The translations under genes were made by a program, and so were the position numbers. DNA of 64,000 nt from Tetranychus cinnabarinus (lineage: Eukaryota; Arthropoda; Arachnida; Trombidiformes; Tetranychidae): assembly GCA_022266195.1 (NCBI GenBank), contig WHVY01000001.1, forward strand, positions 18,166,001 to 18,230,000, written 5' to 3'. The first letter of the stretch is position 1. Every line of letters starts with the position of its first letter. The notes beneath the pieces are model-generated. The model worked only from the letters and a program-made list of their open reading frames with translations. It had not been told where the DNA came from and searched no databases. This document shows positions 34,628 to 48,228 of the stretch, one piece after another.

Positions 34628-37600
34628 TTAAAAGATTCCACTTGAGCGTCCTCCTGGTGGGTTATGGACTTTAATTGCCGTCCGTCTTGTTCCAGAATCA
34701 TCAAATTGTTCACCGGTAAGCTTAAAGCTTGAGTCTTGTTGATTGCGAACACCGCTCCTAGTTTTAGACAAATGAAAACCAGCGGCAGAGGTTCCAGAGC
34801 TTGCAGTTGAAAGAGCAGGTGATGGAGGACCGGTTGTGGGAATGGTTTCATAATCATTATTTTTGGTTGATATAACCGGTGGCTCTACACTAATTGGGTT
34901 AACTTTATCTGCTCCATTATTGTTTGCATTGCCATTAGTTACATTTGCTTGAGCGGCCGGTCTAAGAGTTTCAGGTCTTTCAGATCGGTCAACTTTCACA
35001 GGACCCATGTTGCGTTCTCGGTTACGGACTCTTTCATAAAGGATAGCTGGGAAAGGTGGACATTCAATGAAACGTCCTTTCCCTTGAGAAACGTGTAGAG
35101 ATCCATCTTCATTAACAGCTACTACACCTTGTGAAATGACCACAATTGGGCTAAATTCAACCTGTAATCCTTCAAAAATGTTAAAATCACATCGAGAATG
35201 GTGAGTTTCAGCTTTAATAACTCGTGGTTTCTTTCCCCAGACAACAATATCAGCATCTGATCCAACAGCTATCTTTCCTTTTCGAGGATAAATGTTAAAA
35301 ATTTTAGCAGCATTTGCACTGGTAACGGCAACGAACCGAGTTGGATCCATTTTACCTGTTCGAACTCCCTTTTCCCAAATAACCATTAACCTTTCCTCGA
35401 TTCCATTGACTCCATTAGGAATCTTGGTGAAATTAGTTTTTCCTTGAGCTTTTTGTTGGGCTGAGAAAACTATGTGATCTGAGCCAACAACATCAAGCAC
35501 ACCAGCAGATAAAGCATTAACTAATCCTTCAGGAGTTGTGCGGTCTGGTCGAAGAGGTGGAGATAATACATGCCCAGCAGCATGTGCCCAACACCGATTG
35601 TAATAGTGAATTCCGTCGGTACCAATAGCTGAGGCGAGAGTTTCACCGATGACAAGAGTTCCTCGAGATCTTGCTCTATTGATCTCTTCGGCTGCAGATT
35701 TACTCATTACATGAACAATATACAAAGGGGATTGGACATGGTGAGCTAAAACGGAAGCTCGGTGAACAGCTTCTGCTTCAAGATCTTCTGGACGTGATTG
35801 AAGATGACCTTCAGGGCCGGTAACACCCATTTGAAGGAGTTTCTTGGCCAAGAAATCAATTAGATGACCATTTTCAGCGTGAATTTTGGGAACTGCACCA
35901 AGTTTCTTGCAACAGTCAAAAAGCTTGATCAGCTCATGATCTTCCAACATGAGGGAATCTTTATAAGCCATGAAAGCTTTAAAAGCGTTGACACCCTTTT
36001 GTTTAACTAAAGTCTCAATTTCTTTTTCGGTTACTCCATCTTTCCATTTGGTAACGGGCACATGAAGACTGAAATCGCAGCATGCCTTTGAATCAGCAAT
36101 TGCCCGATACTTTTCAAACAATTGAACTGGAGATAAATTGGTTTCAAGAGGTGAATCAAATACAGTTGTGGTTCCACCAGCCAATGCAGCTCGAGTTCCC
36201 GCATAGAAGTCATCCACTGATGAAGTGCCCATAAAAATACCTTCCAAATGAGTGTGTGGATCGATTCCTCCAGGTATGACGAAGTGTCCCTTTGCATCGA
36301 TCACTCGACATCCTCCAGGTACAATAAGATTAGGTCCTATTTGTCTGTAAAATAAAGATTTAAGAATCATCAATATTGAGAGGTAAAGTGTGCATGATAA
36401 TACGAGTCAATAAACACAAAATTATCCAACCACACACTTGAATTTACTTATTCAAGTTTCATTATTTATGGATGATTTTTATAGTTTTTTTCAACATCAT
36501 ATTAAATTATATTATAGTGCATATATTTTCGTGCAATTGATAACATATGTATCATGGAAGAAAGTCAGGAAGTACGAAAAAAGCGCAAATTTTAGATAAA
36601 AAGCAAATCATATAATTTTTGATGTGATACTCTATCGTAAGGAAATTAACCTTAAAATTGATGTGATCAAGTGGCCATGAAATCATCATATCAGGTTATG
36701 ATCCGTATATTTGATTCAGTTTGCTGGACTTTTTCATATTTACTCATCACTAAGAATCAACTATTAAAACTCAAATTGCTAAAAATACTACAACTGATTT
36801 CAATTTTTTAATGGTAGTTATGTTTGCAAAGTTTTACACTAAATTTAACTATTAATATTATTGGTTGTTTAATTCAGTGTTCAGAGGATGTCAGCCAATA
36901 TTCCATGAATCAAAAACATTAAATCTAAAATCGTTTAAATATAATCGTAATATTGGAAAGCAAATCAGAAAAAAGTAATTTATCAGTTTTGATAATCATT
37001 ACCTTTCATCTGATTTAGAAAAAAAATAATTTTGAACTTATTTGATTGAATAAGTCGAATAGAATACTGAATATACTGATTTCGTTAATTGTCTGGTAAC
37101 TCAATTAATTAAGTTTCAACTTTTGTCAGTAATTTAGGATCTAATCCATCTTCGATGATTGTTGTGCTAAATGCAAATATCTTATAGCGAATCTGATTGT
37201 CTACTTTAATCGGTAGGAAAAAAATGAGATGAGTTAAATCCCATAAAATTAACAAAGATTCATTATCATTCATTAGTTTATGGAATGAAATTCATGTAAG
37301 AGCAATTAGATGACTCGCGTTCCCAAAAGTCAGGACAATCCCAAGTAATGTAAAAGTAAGCTTGTAAACTCCCAAAATAAAGAATTAATTGTTTGTGTGT
37401 AATTTTATTTGGTCACTCGACGCCAACATACACGTTATAACAATTAACATCAAACCATCTTAAGGTCAATCTTGTTGTGGCTGAGCAAGCAAATAACAGA
37501 AAATATTATTATAATAAAGTAAGTAATTATTATTCATCACATCAGTTCGTAGGAGGTGATGATAGAGAAACAATTTTCATGATTTTAGCTATTACAATTT

Positions 37601-38076
37601 TTCTATTAATAAATGCACTTTAACCCGAACTGGACAGGATATGGTTATATTTTTATGGGTTTCCCACATTGAATCAACATTTTTCAACTTACTTGATGAT
37701 ACCATCTTCAATAAAAACATCGGCATCAAACATGGAATCACTGTTAACAATTCTTCCCTGTCTGATAATTATGCGATTTTGAGAGCTCTGTAGAAATCAA
37801 AGAAAAGAAAGTACGTTAGTTATCAACAATAAGAAAAAAACAATTAAATATATTGAGTTGTATCAGTTGAAATCAAAGCCTTTCTGAATGAACCACAAAA
37901 ACAGCCTGGAAATTTTCATGATATTGAATGTCATGCAAATAACCAGAAAATAGAAATACTAGCTGACCAAATGATTGGAAAAAAATTTGCAATTGAACAG
38001 ACTGGAATGTTTGAATAGATTTGAACCTGAACCGTACCTGAACATGAATAGGAATTTTCTTTTTTGGAGCTTCCAT
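34628..38076 (-). CDS. CRMP: Collapsin response mediator protein / dihydropyrimidinase
   Basis: Three exons on the minus strand: 38076-38038 (MEAPKKKIPIHVQ), 37787-37693 and 36344-34628, with introns of 250 and 1348 bases, all in phase. The protein has 616 residues. The core is the cyclic amidohydrolase fold: IIIRQGRIVNSDSMFDADVF, GGIDPHTHLE, ALAGGTTTVFDSP, IHAENGHLI, YIVHVMSKSAAEEI, TKIPNGVNGIEERL, NAAKIFNIYPRKGKIAVGSDADIVVW. Unlike vertebrate CRMPs, all metal ligands appear kept (HTH, carboxylysine K in FKAFMAY, two later His, Asp in GSDH). The C-terminal tail (SSFKLTGEQFDDSGTRR, then PPGGRSSGIF) is nevertheless CRMP-type. One product may therefore combine hydantoin/dihydrouracil hydrolysis with cytoskeletal signalling, as for the dual Drosophila gene. 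An upstream exon at 48.2-49.1 kb may provide an alternative N-terminus. Confidence 0.92.
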
Positions 38077-38857
38077 ATTGATGAATTTTCAAGCTTAAAA
38101 AACACAGAGTATTGTTGAAACGTATAAAGGTGTCGATTGTAAAAAGTGTTAAAAACAACGGTTTTTGAAAGAGAAACAGTCAATATGGGTTGTGACTATT
38201 GTCGATGGTAAAAAGTGAATGTAATCCAAAGAAAATGAGGAGACACTTGAGAATTGTAAACCAAAATTGGATAAAATTTCACAGAATTTATTTATCCTGA
38301 CTAAGGATAGATTCCTGAGTAGTCGCACAGCACAAAGCAATAGAAACAAGACGATAATAAAACGGTAAAATAAAGGTAAAATTTGAAAATAAAGACGATG
38401 GAATAACAGTAGAAAATAATTAAAAAATTGAATGAGGTATAATAGCAGAAGCGAAAACAAGCAGAAGTCTTTTTGGCGCAAACGTTATTATTGAGTGTTG
38501 AAATGTGTAAAGCTGATGTAACAGACTAACAGAGGGAAAAGGGATGAAGATAAGTGAAGATAGAAAAAGATGAAAGAAAAAAGAAACAGAAAAAGAGAAT
38601 AAGACAAGAAAAAATCGATATTGGGTTAACAGAAGAGAAGTAAAATTTAACCAAAAATTGACTCTTTGATTTCAATTTAATAAATTCACTTTGGAGGTGT
38701 AAACAGATAATAAAAGGTACAATTCACTAGATGAATAAAAATTGACTATTGTGAGTATCAAAGTCCAAGTTGAAAGTAAATGAATTTAACCCAAAGTTGA
38801 CGGTTTAAACCAACAACTGCAACTGAAAAATAAGGCGAATCAAGTTCCCGCTTCTTT

Positions 38858-38942
38858 CTCTCTCCTCCTTCGCTCTCTTTCTCTTTCTTTCTCCCTCTTT
38901 CCTCTCTTTTTCTCTTTAATTTTCCCTTTCTCTCTTTGAACA
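38858..38942 (+). repeat. Long CT tract upstream of CRMP
   Basis: About 85 bases of almost pure CT (GA on the CRMP sense strand), roughly 0.8 kb upstream of the CRMP start codon. It could be a GAGA-factor-type regulatory tract or merely low complexity. Confidence 0.6.
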
Positions 38943-39291
38943 GTTGTTTTTCAAATGATCTTTTGATACTAAATCTTGACTTTTTTATTTTATAATTTTG
39001 ACACTTTTTATAATTTCATGATTGTTATCATCTGTTTCTTTCTCGCTCTCTAGTATTCATGAACATGGCTTTTTAATTTACCCAATTAACTAGATGTCGG
39101 ACAAGCTAATCACAGTCTAATTTCATCCTGTCCAGGTAACTTGTTTTGATTTACTTTTACTCATCTTGATGCAGCAGACGATATAAAGGTTTAGTTTCGC
39201 TGACAACAATTAAAATAGCTACAATTTTACCCACTTTTACACAATTTTAATCTTTCTATCTGATGTTTCCTTTCTCCTCTGTTGTCATTAG

Positions 39292-39650
39292 CGCAATCAT
39301 CAAATCTTGAAGAAGGATTGTTATATGGATTGACCAAGCTTCATTATCGTCTGACTTTGTTTTATTTCTGGCAAAAGAGAATCACCAATTTTGTCAATGC
39401 GATTATTCACCTCACCTCTTTCACCATTAAATCCGTTAATGAAAGGTAAATATATACACAAAAGTTAATCGTAGTTAAATGATTCTCACTACCTTCAAAG
39501 CTTGTACGATTTCAGTAATCCGCTTAGTTACCCAACTGCTTAGCTCTTTTACAGCTACATCTTTTAATATTATCTATTGATTCCGTTTTCCTTTCTCTCT
39601 TTTTCTCTTGCAGTGTCCTTTTTGATGATGATCGTGAAAGCTCAAATTAG
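39292..39650 (+). CDS. Candidate two-exon coding fragment, unknown
   Basis: 39292-39445 follows a good acceptor (CTCCTCTGTTGTCATTAG) and is open for 51 codons, including QSSNLEEGLLYGLTKLHYRL and two hydrophobic stretches. Its donor (GAAAGGTAAAT) joins in phase, across 168 bases, to 39614-39650 (after CTCTTTTTCTCTTGCAG), giving SVLFDDDRESSN and a stop. A possible earlier exon is 39094-39135. No homology is recognised. Open frames of this size can arise by chance, so this is a lead only. Confidence 0.25.
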
Positions 39651-40302
39651 AGATTTCTTACATTCTGTTTATTTTTCATTCAAATTCACCCACTCTCCTG
39701 GCGTAAATCTTGAAAATCAGTAGCAGCCTTAAACATAAACAACAAGATTAATGGAAAATAGGATTCCACTTTTTCTCAATCTCAATTATCTTGTTATTCC
39801 TGTCAACATTATCTTCTTTCATCAATTGTAACGCTGCCCGTGGTGATCATTATCGGTATCATAACAATCTTGCATCCCATGCAATGGACCACACAATTTA
39901 CGTATCAACTGTCCGACATTGTATTAATAAATGGAATGGTTTATAATGGTTAATCAAAGCTATTGATCGGCTATCATCAACGATATCAACTGCCATCTTT
40001 TACCATATTAATCCAAGTCAACATTTTGAATTTTCTTGATTCAGAAAAAAAGGCTAATTCTTGATTCCACACAATGAATGTTTATTTTTCAAAACGGTTG
40101 ACCTTCAATTACTCCAAACAAATGCACAATTGTAGCAAAAGTTTCTCAGGTTAGTTGAATCTTCACCATTGTAACGGTTTAATCTTTAAAACAGGTGAAT
40201 CCATGATTTCTTATCATTATTTACTAATAATTGTATACAACAAATGGTATTTCCATTTTTTCATCTCTCTTCATTGTTTTACCTTCTTCCTCTCTCTCTC
40301 AG

Positions 40303-40455
40303 CCATCCGATTCTCAATGTTTAGTTATTCATTTCAATCCACCGAGGGAACAGGTCAGCCGTAAGCCTGGCCTTGAACATGATATATCAAATCATACAAA
40401 TCATTTAAACACGCAGTGTACACTTACTCAATCATTAAAGGTACCTCAAGTGTAA
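40303..40455 (+). CDS. Candidate exon, unknown
   Basis: Open for 50 codons directly after a near-ideal acceptor (CCTTCTTCCTCTCTCTCTCAG). It contains IHFNPPREQVSRKPGLEH and ends in a stop, or leaves by a GTACCT donor at 40441. A 21-base in-phase microexon after a CTTTCTCCTCAG acceptor near 40525 (donor GTGAGT) could follow. No domain is recognised. Confidence 0.22.
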   Translation, partial: PSDSQCLVIHFNPPREQVSRKPGLEHDISNHTNHLNTQCTLTQSLKVPQV

Positions 40456-42559
40456 ATTAATTGAACAATAATTGTGTTGACTATCAAACTTAACTCATCT
40501 CTTTTTTTTCTTCTTTCTCCTCAGATTCATCATCATGTTTCCAAAGTGAGTTTGACAGTTATATTTGAAATAAATGATGAAGACTGCAAACTTGCTAATA
40601 ATTTTGCGCCTCATTTAGTTAAAGAAATTTAAACTCGAAATTTTTCTCGAATCAACTCATCCAAAACAATTTTACCTCTACTTAGACCAATTGCAATCAA
40701 ATTGATAAAGATTTTTAAATTTGGCCACAATGAACAGATTGAACCAAGAAATGGCTTGATTACCTGTCCATTTGATTGTTTGACCTGAAAATAGTTTCTT
40801 TACAATTTCTGCTCTCGTTCAATGATAAATCACCAAATTGATTTCCTGCTATTGTAAAAAATTATTATTCCTGGTCAATTAATTTGATCGTTAAATGCTA
40901 ACCCAGAATATCAATCAATTTTGGTTGATGCAATTTAAACGAGCGTTAACTCTGATGAAATGGAAAGCCAGTTGAATTTAAATTGCTGTTAAAATATACA
41001 ACTAGATGGCCAATTGAGGTAATTCAATTTAAACATCATTTCAACACTTCATTTCATATTTAATGCCTTTCAATTTGTTTTTTTCATACAGGATCTTGTT
41101 AATTGTTTTCAATGCTCATCCAATAATGTTGATAATTTGATGGTAAAATTTAAAGTAATCCGATGTTTGCAAATGGTCAAGGAACCTTGAAGAGCCAATG
41201 TTTATCCAGTCTGTTCAATTGAAGCACATCAAACTTGGAATCGATCAATTCAATGCTTGTCTAACTTCATTAACTAATATACACGACATACTCTAATCAG
41301 TTATGATAATAAAAAATGTGGATATAACAAGGTAAATAGTGATTATAATTGTCTTAGAAATGATGATAAATGTTATATTTGTAGTAATGGTTTGCTTTTT
41401 ATCTTCTTTTTTTCAATTCGCATCTGAATAATTTACTTCAACACAACCCAATAAACAAGCGACTTTGGCGGAGCAATACAAAACGTCTTCCACATCATTT
41501 GTATCCTCATCTCTTCTCTAACAGTTTTCTTCATGGTTTTAGCTGGGCCTTTCTCAACCAAATTACCAGGATTCTCATTAAATGATTTAGAAGCCTATTC
41601 CATTTACATGTTCCTCTAAAACAACACACAAAATATGATCCATCTTTCATTCTTTTCTCACAACATTCAGCAAAAAAAAGTACGTACTCTCACACAATCT
41701 TCATACTCTTAACAAGATGGTTAACTCTCTCTCTTTTTCTTCCTCTAAATATTTATTTACATCTTGTTTCGACCAAATTTAGATGAAAAGACAAAGAAGG
41801 CCACTTTTTCAACTGTAATGTGATTCTTAAAAGTTCAAAAGGGATCAAGCTTTAATTGAAAATACATTTACTACGGGGTAAAATGATGCTGATAAATAAC
41901 TTGAAACTAGTATGGACCAATATGTTATTCCTGTTTCATGACAAGGAGAAAGCTTTCAACTGTTGCAAATTTTAGGATAATCATCATTCATCTTGATACC
42001 AAGACAAAAATTGAATATTTAAAGAATCACAATTATTTGAAGGGGAAAAAGAATGATCACAATGGTAATCATGGTGAAGCTGAAATCGGGCAGAATGATG
42101 AATCCTTCTTAACCAGTTGTTGCTGTTGTTATATTTATGTTTGTTAAAAGTCATCAGGAGGAGGGCGGACAATAATACTGCACAAAATTTTAAGCACAAT
42201 TAAAGAAAGCAAGTCAAAAAAAGTATGATCATATTAATAATGGTGGAAAAGGATGAAAAGCTTCAATTGATGGATTAATGGTTGACTCTAAAGACTGGAC
42301 CGGATAGTTACAATATCATATGACTTATTCAGAAAAGAGATGAAACAGAATAAGGTCAACTTCTCCACCCTGACCGACTGCTTAACCAACCAAACACACC
42401 ATTCTCTTATCTTAGTCTTCTTTTTTTGCTTTTTACTGTCTCTCTCTTACATACATCATCAGTATGATCTTTATTTCATACTGATCGCCATCAAAATTCA
42501 ATGTCATCCTACTCGTTTGGTGAATGCTTTATATATTATTAAGTATAAATCATTTTTAG

Positions 42560-42639
42560 CAGCGCCTTCAGTAGCGCCCGAACCACAAACCGATATTGTT
42601 ATGGCTGCTGATACTACTTCTGGGGCTGTCAATTTTTGA
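42560..42639 (+). CDS. Candidate terminal exon, unknown
   Basis: After a TTTTTAG acceptor the frame reads APSVAPEPQTDIVMAADTTS and stops in AVNF. GC content is higher than in its surroundings. The complementary strand is also open, with an Asn/His-rich frame (42504-42770), so even the strand is uncertain. Confidence 0.2.
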
Positions 42640-45500
42640 TTATTAGCATTATTATTTTCTGTATTACCATTATTATGATTATGATCATGTTGATGGTTGA
42701 GCCTTGATGATTCAAGCTTCACCCTCCTACTGTGTATTATTATCCTTATTATTATATTATATGTAAACAATATAAGTTCAATGGCCGGATAACAAGATCA
42801 ACACCCAAATGTTAGTGCTATTTTCAGTGAGACAACAAAAAATGAAGGTGAAGAGGACGAATAGCGGCTCTTTTTCCCCGTCGATTACAAGCAAAGCGCC
42901 TCAACAATTGGTCTTTATCTAATAGCATTACGATTGTGTTTAAATATTGTCAGATGCGTTTTATTCAAACGTTTGTCAACATTTGGGTAAACAGTTTACC
43001 CAATTTTACTTGGTAACTGTGTAGCACCAATTTGTTGAACATCCGGCAACAATTTATCCACAATTTAACAGTTAATCAACAAAATTCAACAATTTTATTT
43101 CATTCAAACCTTAAACAATTGATTTTCCCAAATATCAAAGTTTATTTTTCAAACCTCATCAATTTGCTGACAATTTACGGATTCAATTTCACCAGTAGCT
43201 TCTTGTTTTACACCTGAGTATTTTTTCATTTCAAGCAATCTCTAAATTCATCAATATTGCTTATTGATTGACTCTAACACATTGTACATAAATTATAATT
43301 TACAGTTGTTTGAAATAATTAAATGTTAGACTTGGTTACAGTTTGTTATTGATTGTGTAAAAAAGGATTTACTTTTGTAAAATCAATTCTGAATATTGAT
43401 TTCAGTGTTTAATATCAAAAGGTTGAATTCCATGATTAAATATTTCGTTGAAACATTTGTATGGTTTTACTGTGAATCAAGACAATAAACAATCAATATT
43501 AACAGCGACAAGTTAGACTATAATTTAACTAATTGTTTGCAAGACTAAATATTTACTGAATCGATTGAAGAGAAATTGGAAAAAATGAATAACACAGTTT
43601 AAGAATCAATTGAGTGACAGTTAATTGATTTGAAATAATAATCATCAATTGATGCTGTTTATTTCAATCATTTGGATTCTCATGAAAATCATTTAATACG
43701 ATTATTGGTAAACTTGAACAGACAATTATACAATCAAAACTGGACCCAGTTAACGTTTATCATTAAGGTCAAAGTAAATGTAATACTTTAACATTACTGT
43801 GACTATTAAGAGTTAATACAGATAGTGACTAAAAATAGTAAGTAATGTACATTACAATCACAATCATAATGATGGTAAAGGAAACAGACAATTTGTTTTA
43901 ATTTTATTAATTCATTGGTACAATTTGAAGGGCAACATTATCAATCAAGCTTCGCTATTTTCATCTCTCAACTGTTCAAATTGATTGAAATGATTATTAT
44001 TAACACTTCTTAAATAATAATCATAATGGATCAAGTATGGGTACATTGAAATGTGTAGCTTGGGACAAGAATTAAAAGATTGCATGTTAAAGGTTATTAG
44101 AAATATTGTAATACAAATTGTAAATAAAAATTGATTCCGATGCTTTCGCGGCAATTTGATTAAATATTGAACCTTAAGATTAATAAACGTTTAATTGTTA
44201 GTTAGCTCTCAATGTTTACTATTGCTTGGTAACTGAAAGTAATAAATATTGTAAATTGAAGGTTCATCTTTTAGCAGTAATTTCAATTCTTGCTTTTCAA
44301 TAAATGCCCATAGATTTAACCATTTAGATTGTCATTGATCAGGTTAGGCTAATTTATGCTGATTGTAATGATTAGCCTAATGATTGACTGTTTAAAGGAT
44401 GCAATTGTTTGTAAAGATTTAGGATATTGATTGATCTAATTGTTGATGTGTTTAAGTTTCAACTGTTGACTTATTTTTTGTACTAATTGCTACCATCAAT
44501 TACTGTCATTGGTTTTGCTAAAAATACTTGTTTGTTGGTCAGTTGATCATAATTTCATAGACAGAGTTGATTTAGTGATGATACAAATAAACCAGGGAAA
44601 AGGTTAATTTGCTCATTTCTTTGTACTATTATCATTAGATAATTAGTTTTATTGTTAGTTTATTTAGTTAATATTTTTCATTAATGTGAGCCATAAAAAC
44701 CTAACCTTTTTTCCTGCAGTTTATCAACATTCAAGATTTGTCTGGTTATCTGATCATTTTTGGAAACTTGGTTCTTTGTTTCATTTGGAAGCAAAAAAAC
44801 AGGTTAGATTTTTTCTGGTAAATGACTTTAAAAAGGCAATTGTTTATGCTATTAGTAAATTGTAGAGTGAAACAAATTATTTTAACATTGGCGTGATATT
44901 TTGTTCAAATTAATCAGCAAATTGTTCAATTTTTTGCACTTCTGTTTTTCATTACAATTTTGAAGCTTATTTTACAGTCGCTAAGTAACGATCTTCCAAT
45001 TGGATTTGACTCAATTTTTGTTTTGAAGTAAAAATCATCAACTATCTGTTAAACCTTTGGTACCTAAATTACCTATTTTGGTACATTTTTTAATTGAATC
45101 TTGACTCAAGTATTACTCTGACTATTTTGTTGATCATTGAAACTGCATCTATTGTGTTATTCGGGTTGAATCTCGTTTTCTGGTTTTCAACAGACTTGAC
45201 TTTCCCTCAAGAAAAGTGTAAAGGGTAATTATTTTTGTTCTTGTGTCTATCTTGACGTGGGAGATTTAACAATGTAATTAACAGTTAAATCATTAAAATC
45301 AACATTTCTCTTTCCAATGTTCCTATTAAGGTTAACATTCTGTTTTTAGGAAAAAGTAAAAAAACTCACAATTTTTGGTGCCTGTTGTGTAAAAGGTTGA
45401 TGGAGCTCAAGTATTCTGACTTTACCATTTTTTCTGGTAACATGGTAAAGCATTTGCTATCTAATAGTTTGTCATTCTTATCCGGCTTTGAACCCATTTT

Positions 45501-46190
45501 TGATCGCTGTTATATTACAACCAGAAACAATTTTCCTGATATGTCTTAATTGCTGCTTTTTACTCAAGAAACAAATCACACTACAATGTGAAATGTTTGA
45601 TTTTTAACGTCTTTCTATCAATATGAAGATGTTTGTTAATCGTTTTAATCAAGATACTTCTTTGACTTTGCCATGAACATAAACTTAGGAGCGGAAGTTT
45701 ACAAGACTCATCAGATAATGGCTATTTACCTGTTTTGATCAACTCAGTCAGTGTAAAACAATGTCAACAGTAACAGAATAGACTTTAACAAGTGATCTGA
45801 ATCAATAGATAAAAATTGAATCGATCAACCGTTCATTTGAATTGGAGAAAATGAAGGTAAAAAATAACACAAGGTAAGTTTAGTGGAAAGAAAAGTAAAC
45901 ACGATGAATAAATATTATTATAATAGATAGAAAAGGCTATCTTTAAATGAACACCATCATCAATGGTCTATTGGTCATCTGGTTTAGGGTCAACTATTCA
46001 ATAGAAATGAAATGGGAATAATACCTGCATTAAGCATAAACAAGAACCACGTAATACAAAATCACAAATCCGAGTTAGTCATTCACCCTTTAACAACAAA
46101 AGAAGACCTTTCAAATGACATGATATCAAAGCAAAAGAAGATTAAAGAATTGATTAAACTCTAATAAGGTTACTAGAATCAAAATTCTGA
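45501..46190. repeat. Duplicated non-coding segment, long copy
   Basis: Matches 58755-59137 in the same orientation. Shared blocks include CCAGAAACAATTTTCCTGAT, ACAAATCACAC, AATCGATCAACCGTT, AACACAAGGTAA, AACACGATGAATAAATATTA, and AGATTAAAGAATTGATTAAA followed by CTACTAGAATCAAAATT-type sequence. The other copy has lost about 300 bases. The copy at 59 kb abuts the stop of the SKICH-like gene, so this may be a displaced 3' flank. Confidence 0.7.
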
Positions 46191-48228
46191 CTGAAATTAT
46201 AATTTAAACATCTTACCTCTGATTAAAAAATTTTTAAAAGCGAAATCAATCTTTTCTTGTGAGTCAAATATTATCTTTTTGTACTCGAAAGATCAGATAC
46301 TTATTTATAGATATCGTAATGCTTTCAATGTGTTTTTTAATTGAAATTGAGTTTCATGTTGGCTTTTTTATTAGTTATTGATTAATTTTTGCTCTCTCAG
46401 AACTCAACTTAGTGATTCAATAATGTTAATATGGATATTTATAGAGAATAAATTAGTTTTTCCTGATCGCATCTTGTATTACCTTTATAATGCTGGCTAT
46501 GCTTTATGACTCTATGGTTTTTTTGGAGCAAAGGGGAGATTTCAATTGTCTGGTATGATTATCCTTGCAATCAATTGTTTATTTGTGATAAAATATCAAT
46601 TTAACTATGATGACTATTTGATAATATTGAAATGATTCAGCTATAGTTTGAATTTGGATCAAATCAGGGTGAAAATGTAATGGACAATGTGATTGCTTGG
46701 AACTGCACGGAATACAATTGAATGTCTCTTTTTTAGGTGAGTAATAAATATAATTACACTTGTATGACATGAAATGGGAAGAAATTAGTCTCCATGTTCA
46801 TGGAATCTTGTCATTTCATCTACTCAAATGAATATCTTGTATTTCTACACAGGTTACAGGAAAGATGTCTTCAAGGAAATTAATGAGGCGAGGGAAAATG
46901 CTTTATCTTCATGTTTTGACTCGCTGTGTTATCACTGATCTTTCTTCACAACCAAGACTTCTGTATGATACATTGTAAACGCTTTTAAAAAGTGGTTCTT
47001 AACACTGGAATAAAGCATGATAATCAATTCGATGGTTGAACAAGGTGGATTGAGTATCTATTAAGTGGAATAACCAATGTAACCAGATAATATCAGGCTA
47101 ATATTAAATCAAAGAGTAAACTCTTCTCTTTCATATTAACCTTTACGATGGACTAGCAAGACTATGAAATGAAGATGATGTTGACGTCAATTTATTACCT
47201 GAACCAAAAATGAAGGGGCAAACAAACAAGTGGAAGAGCAAAGTGGAGAAAGTCAAAAGAAGAGGGAAAAGTGTTGAAATTGACAGAAAAAAGACAAAGA
47301 ATGATGGCAAAGAAGGAGTAAAGAGTCATAAAGAAAGGTAGCAAATGGTGAAAAATAGAGTTGAAAAAAAAACTGATTCTCAAGTGAAGGTGAAAAAGTG
47401 TTTATCTGGTGATGAAGGTAATAGAGTTGGTTAAAAATTGCGGCTAAAAGTGAAGAAGAAAAATTGTAAGACTGAAAGGAGAGGAACAAAGAAGAAAAGA
47501 GGACAAAATGGAAGATAACGATAAAGGCAAAAAGACAGGGAAAAAAGAGTGAACGACCCAGCCCAACGAGTAGATGACATGCCTTGAATAATTCTGGTAT
47601 CCACGTTATATCAGTCTACAACAGACAGTGGAAGAAATAAGAAAGTAAACCTAATTCAAACAACAATTCTTGGTGTTAAACAATTGTCAGATTGATTCTT
47701 TTGTAAAGATTACCTGGCCTTGGATAAGAAAATTGGAAAACTGGCTTTTCTTTGTGAATAGCTTGAGACAATCTGGTAAGAATCAATCAAAGGCTGTCAA
47801 AAAATGAAGAAATCAAAACAATCATCACCTTTTCATCTGCATCTATTTGGATTGTAACCTTGGGTTAACTTTGATTATTGGACAGAAAAGTGCAATACAG
47901 TCGTCATAAATATTGAAATTTGTTCCTAGAGTCTCAAAATATTTAAAAAAACTATCATGCATCAAATGAAGATAAACAAGGAGAGTTTAATCATCAAGTT
48001 GATTACAAAAATGTGAACAAATTCAATCATTTAATCATATGTAAATCAACACGGATCATCACTCCCATTCATTTCCCCATTCATAGAAGGGATAAAAGGT
48101 CGAAGTCAAGGTTAATTGTAATCAACGTTTACTGGTAACTGGTGAAAGTAATTTGATTGGATTTTTCAACTGAGATAAGAAAGGCTTGAGAAGGAAAAAA
48201 AAGAGTAACTGAAATGTAAAAATCTTAC

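Larger units (their letters stand above)
38943..48165. other. 9-kb region without a firmly supported gene
   Basis: AT-rich. A few plus-strand frames with good splice signals between 39.2 and 42.7 kb are listed separately at low confidence. 45501-46190 has a second copy at 58.76-59.14 kb. Otherwise nothing is recognised. If the 48.2-49.1 kb exon belongs to CRMP, this stretch is its 10-kb first intron. Confidence 0.4.

Noticed and set aside
38149..38481. 110-codon minus ORF upstream of CRMP
   Set aside because: Leu/Phe-rich low-complexity reading of a purine-rich leader; no motif.
41460..41620. Open hydrophobic frame (GAIQNVFHIICILISSL) after ACAAG
   Set aside because: Weak acceptor, no start, and no splice partner in phase.
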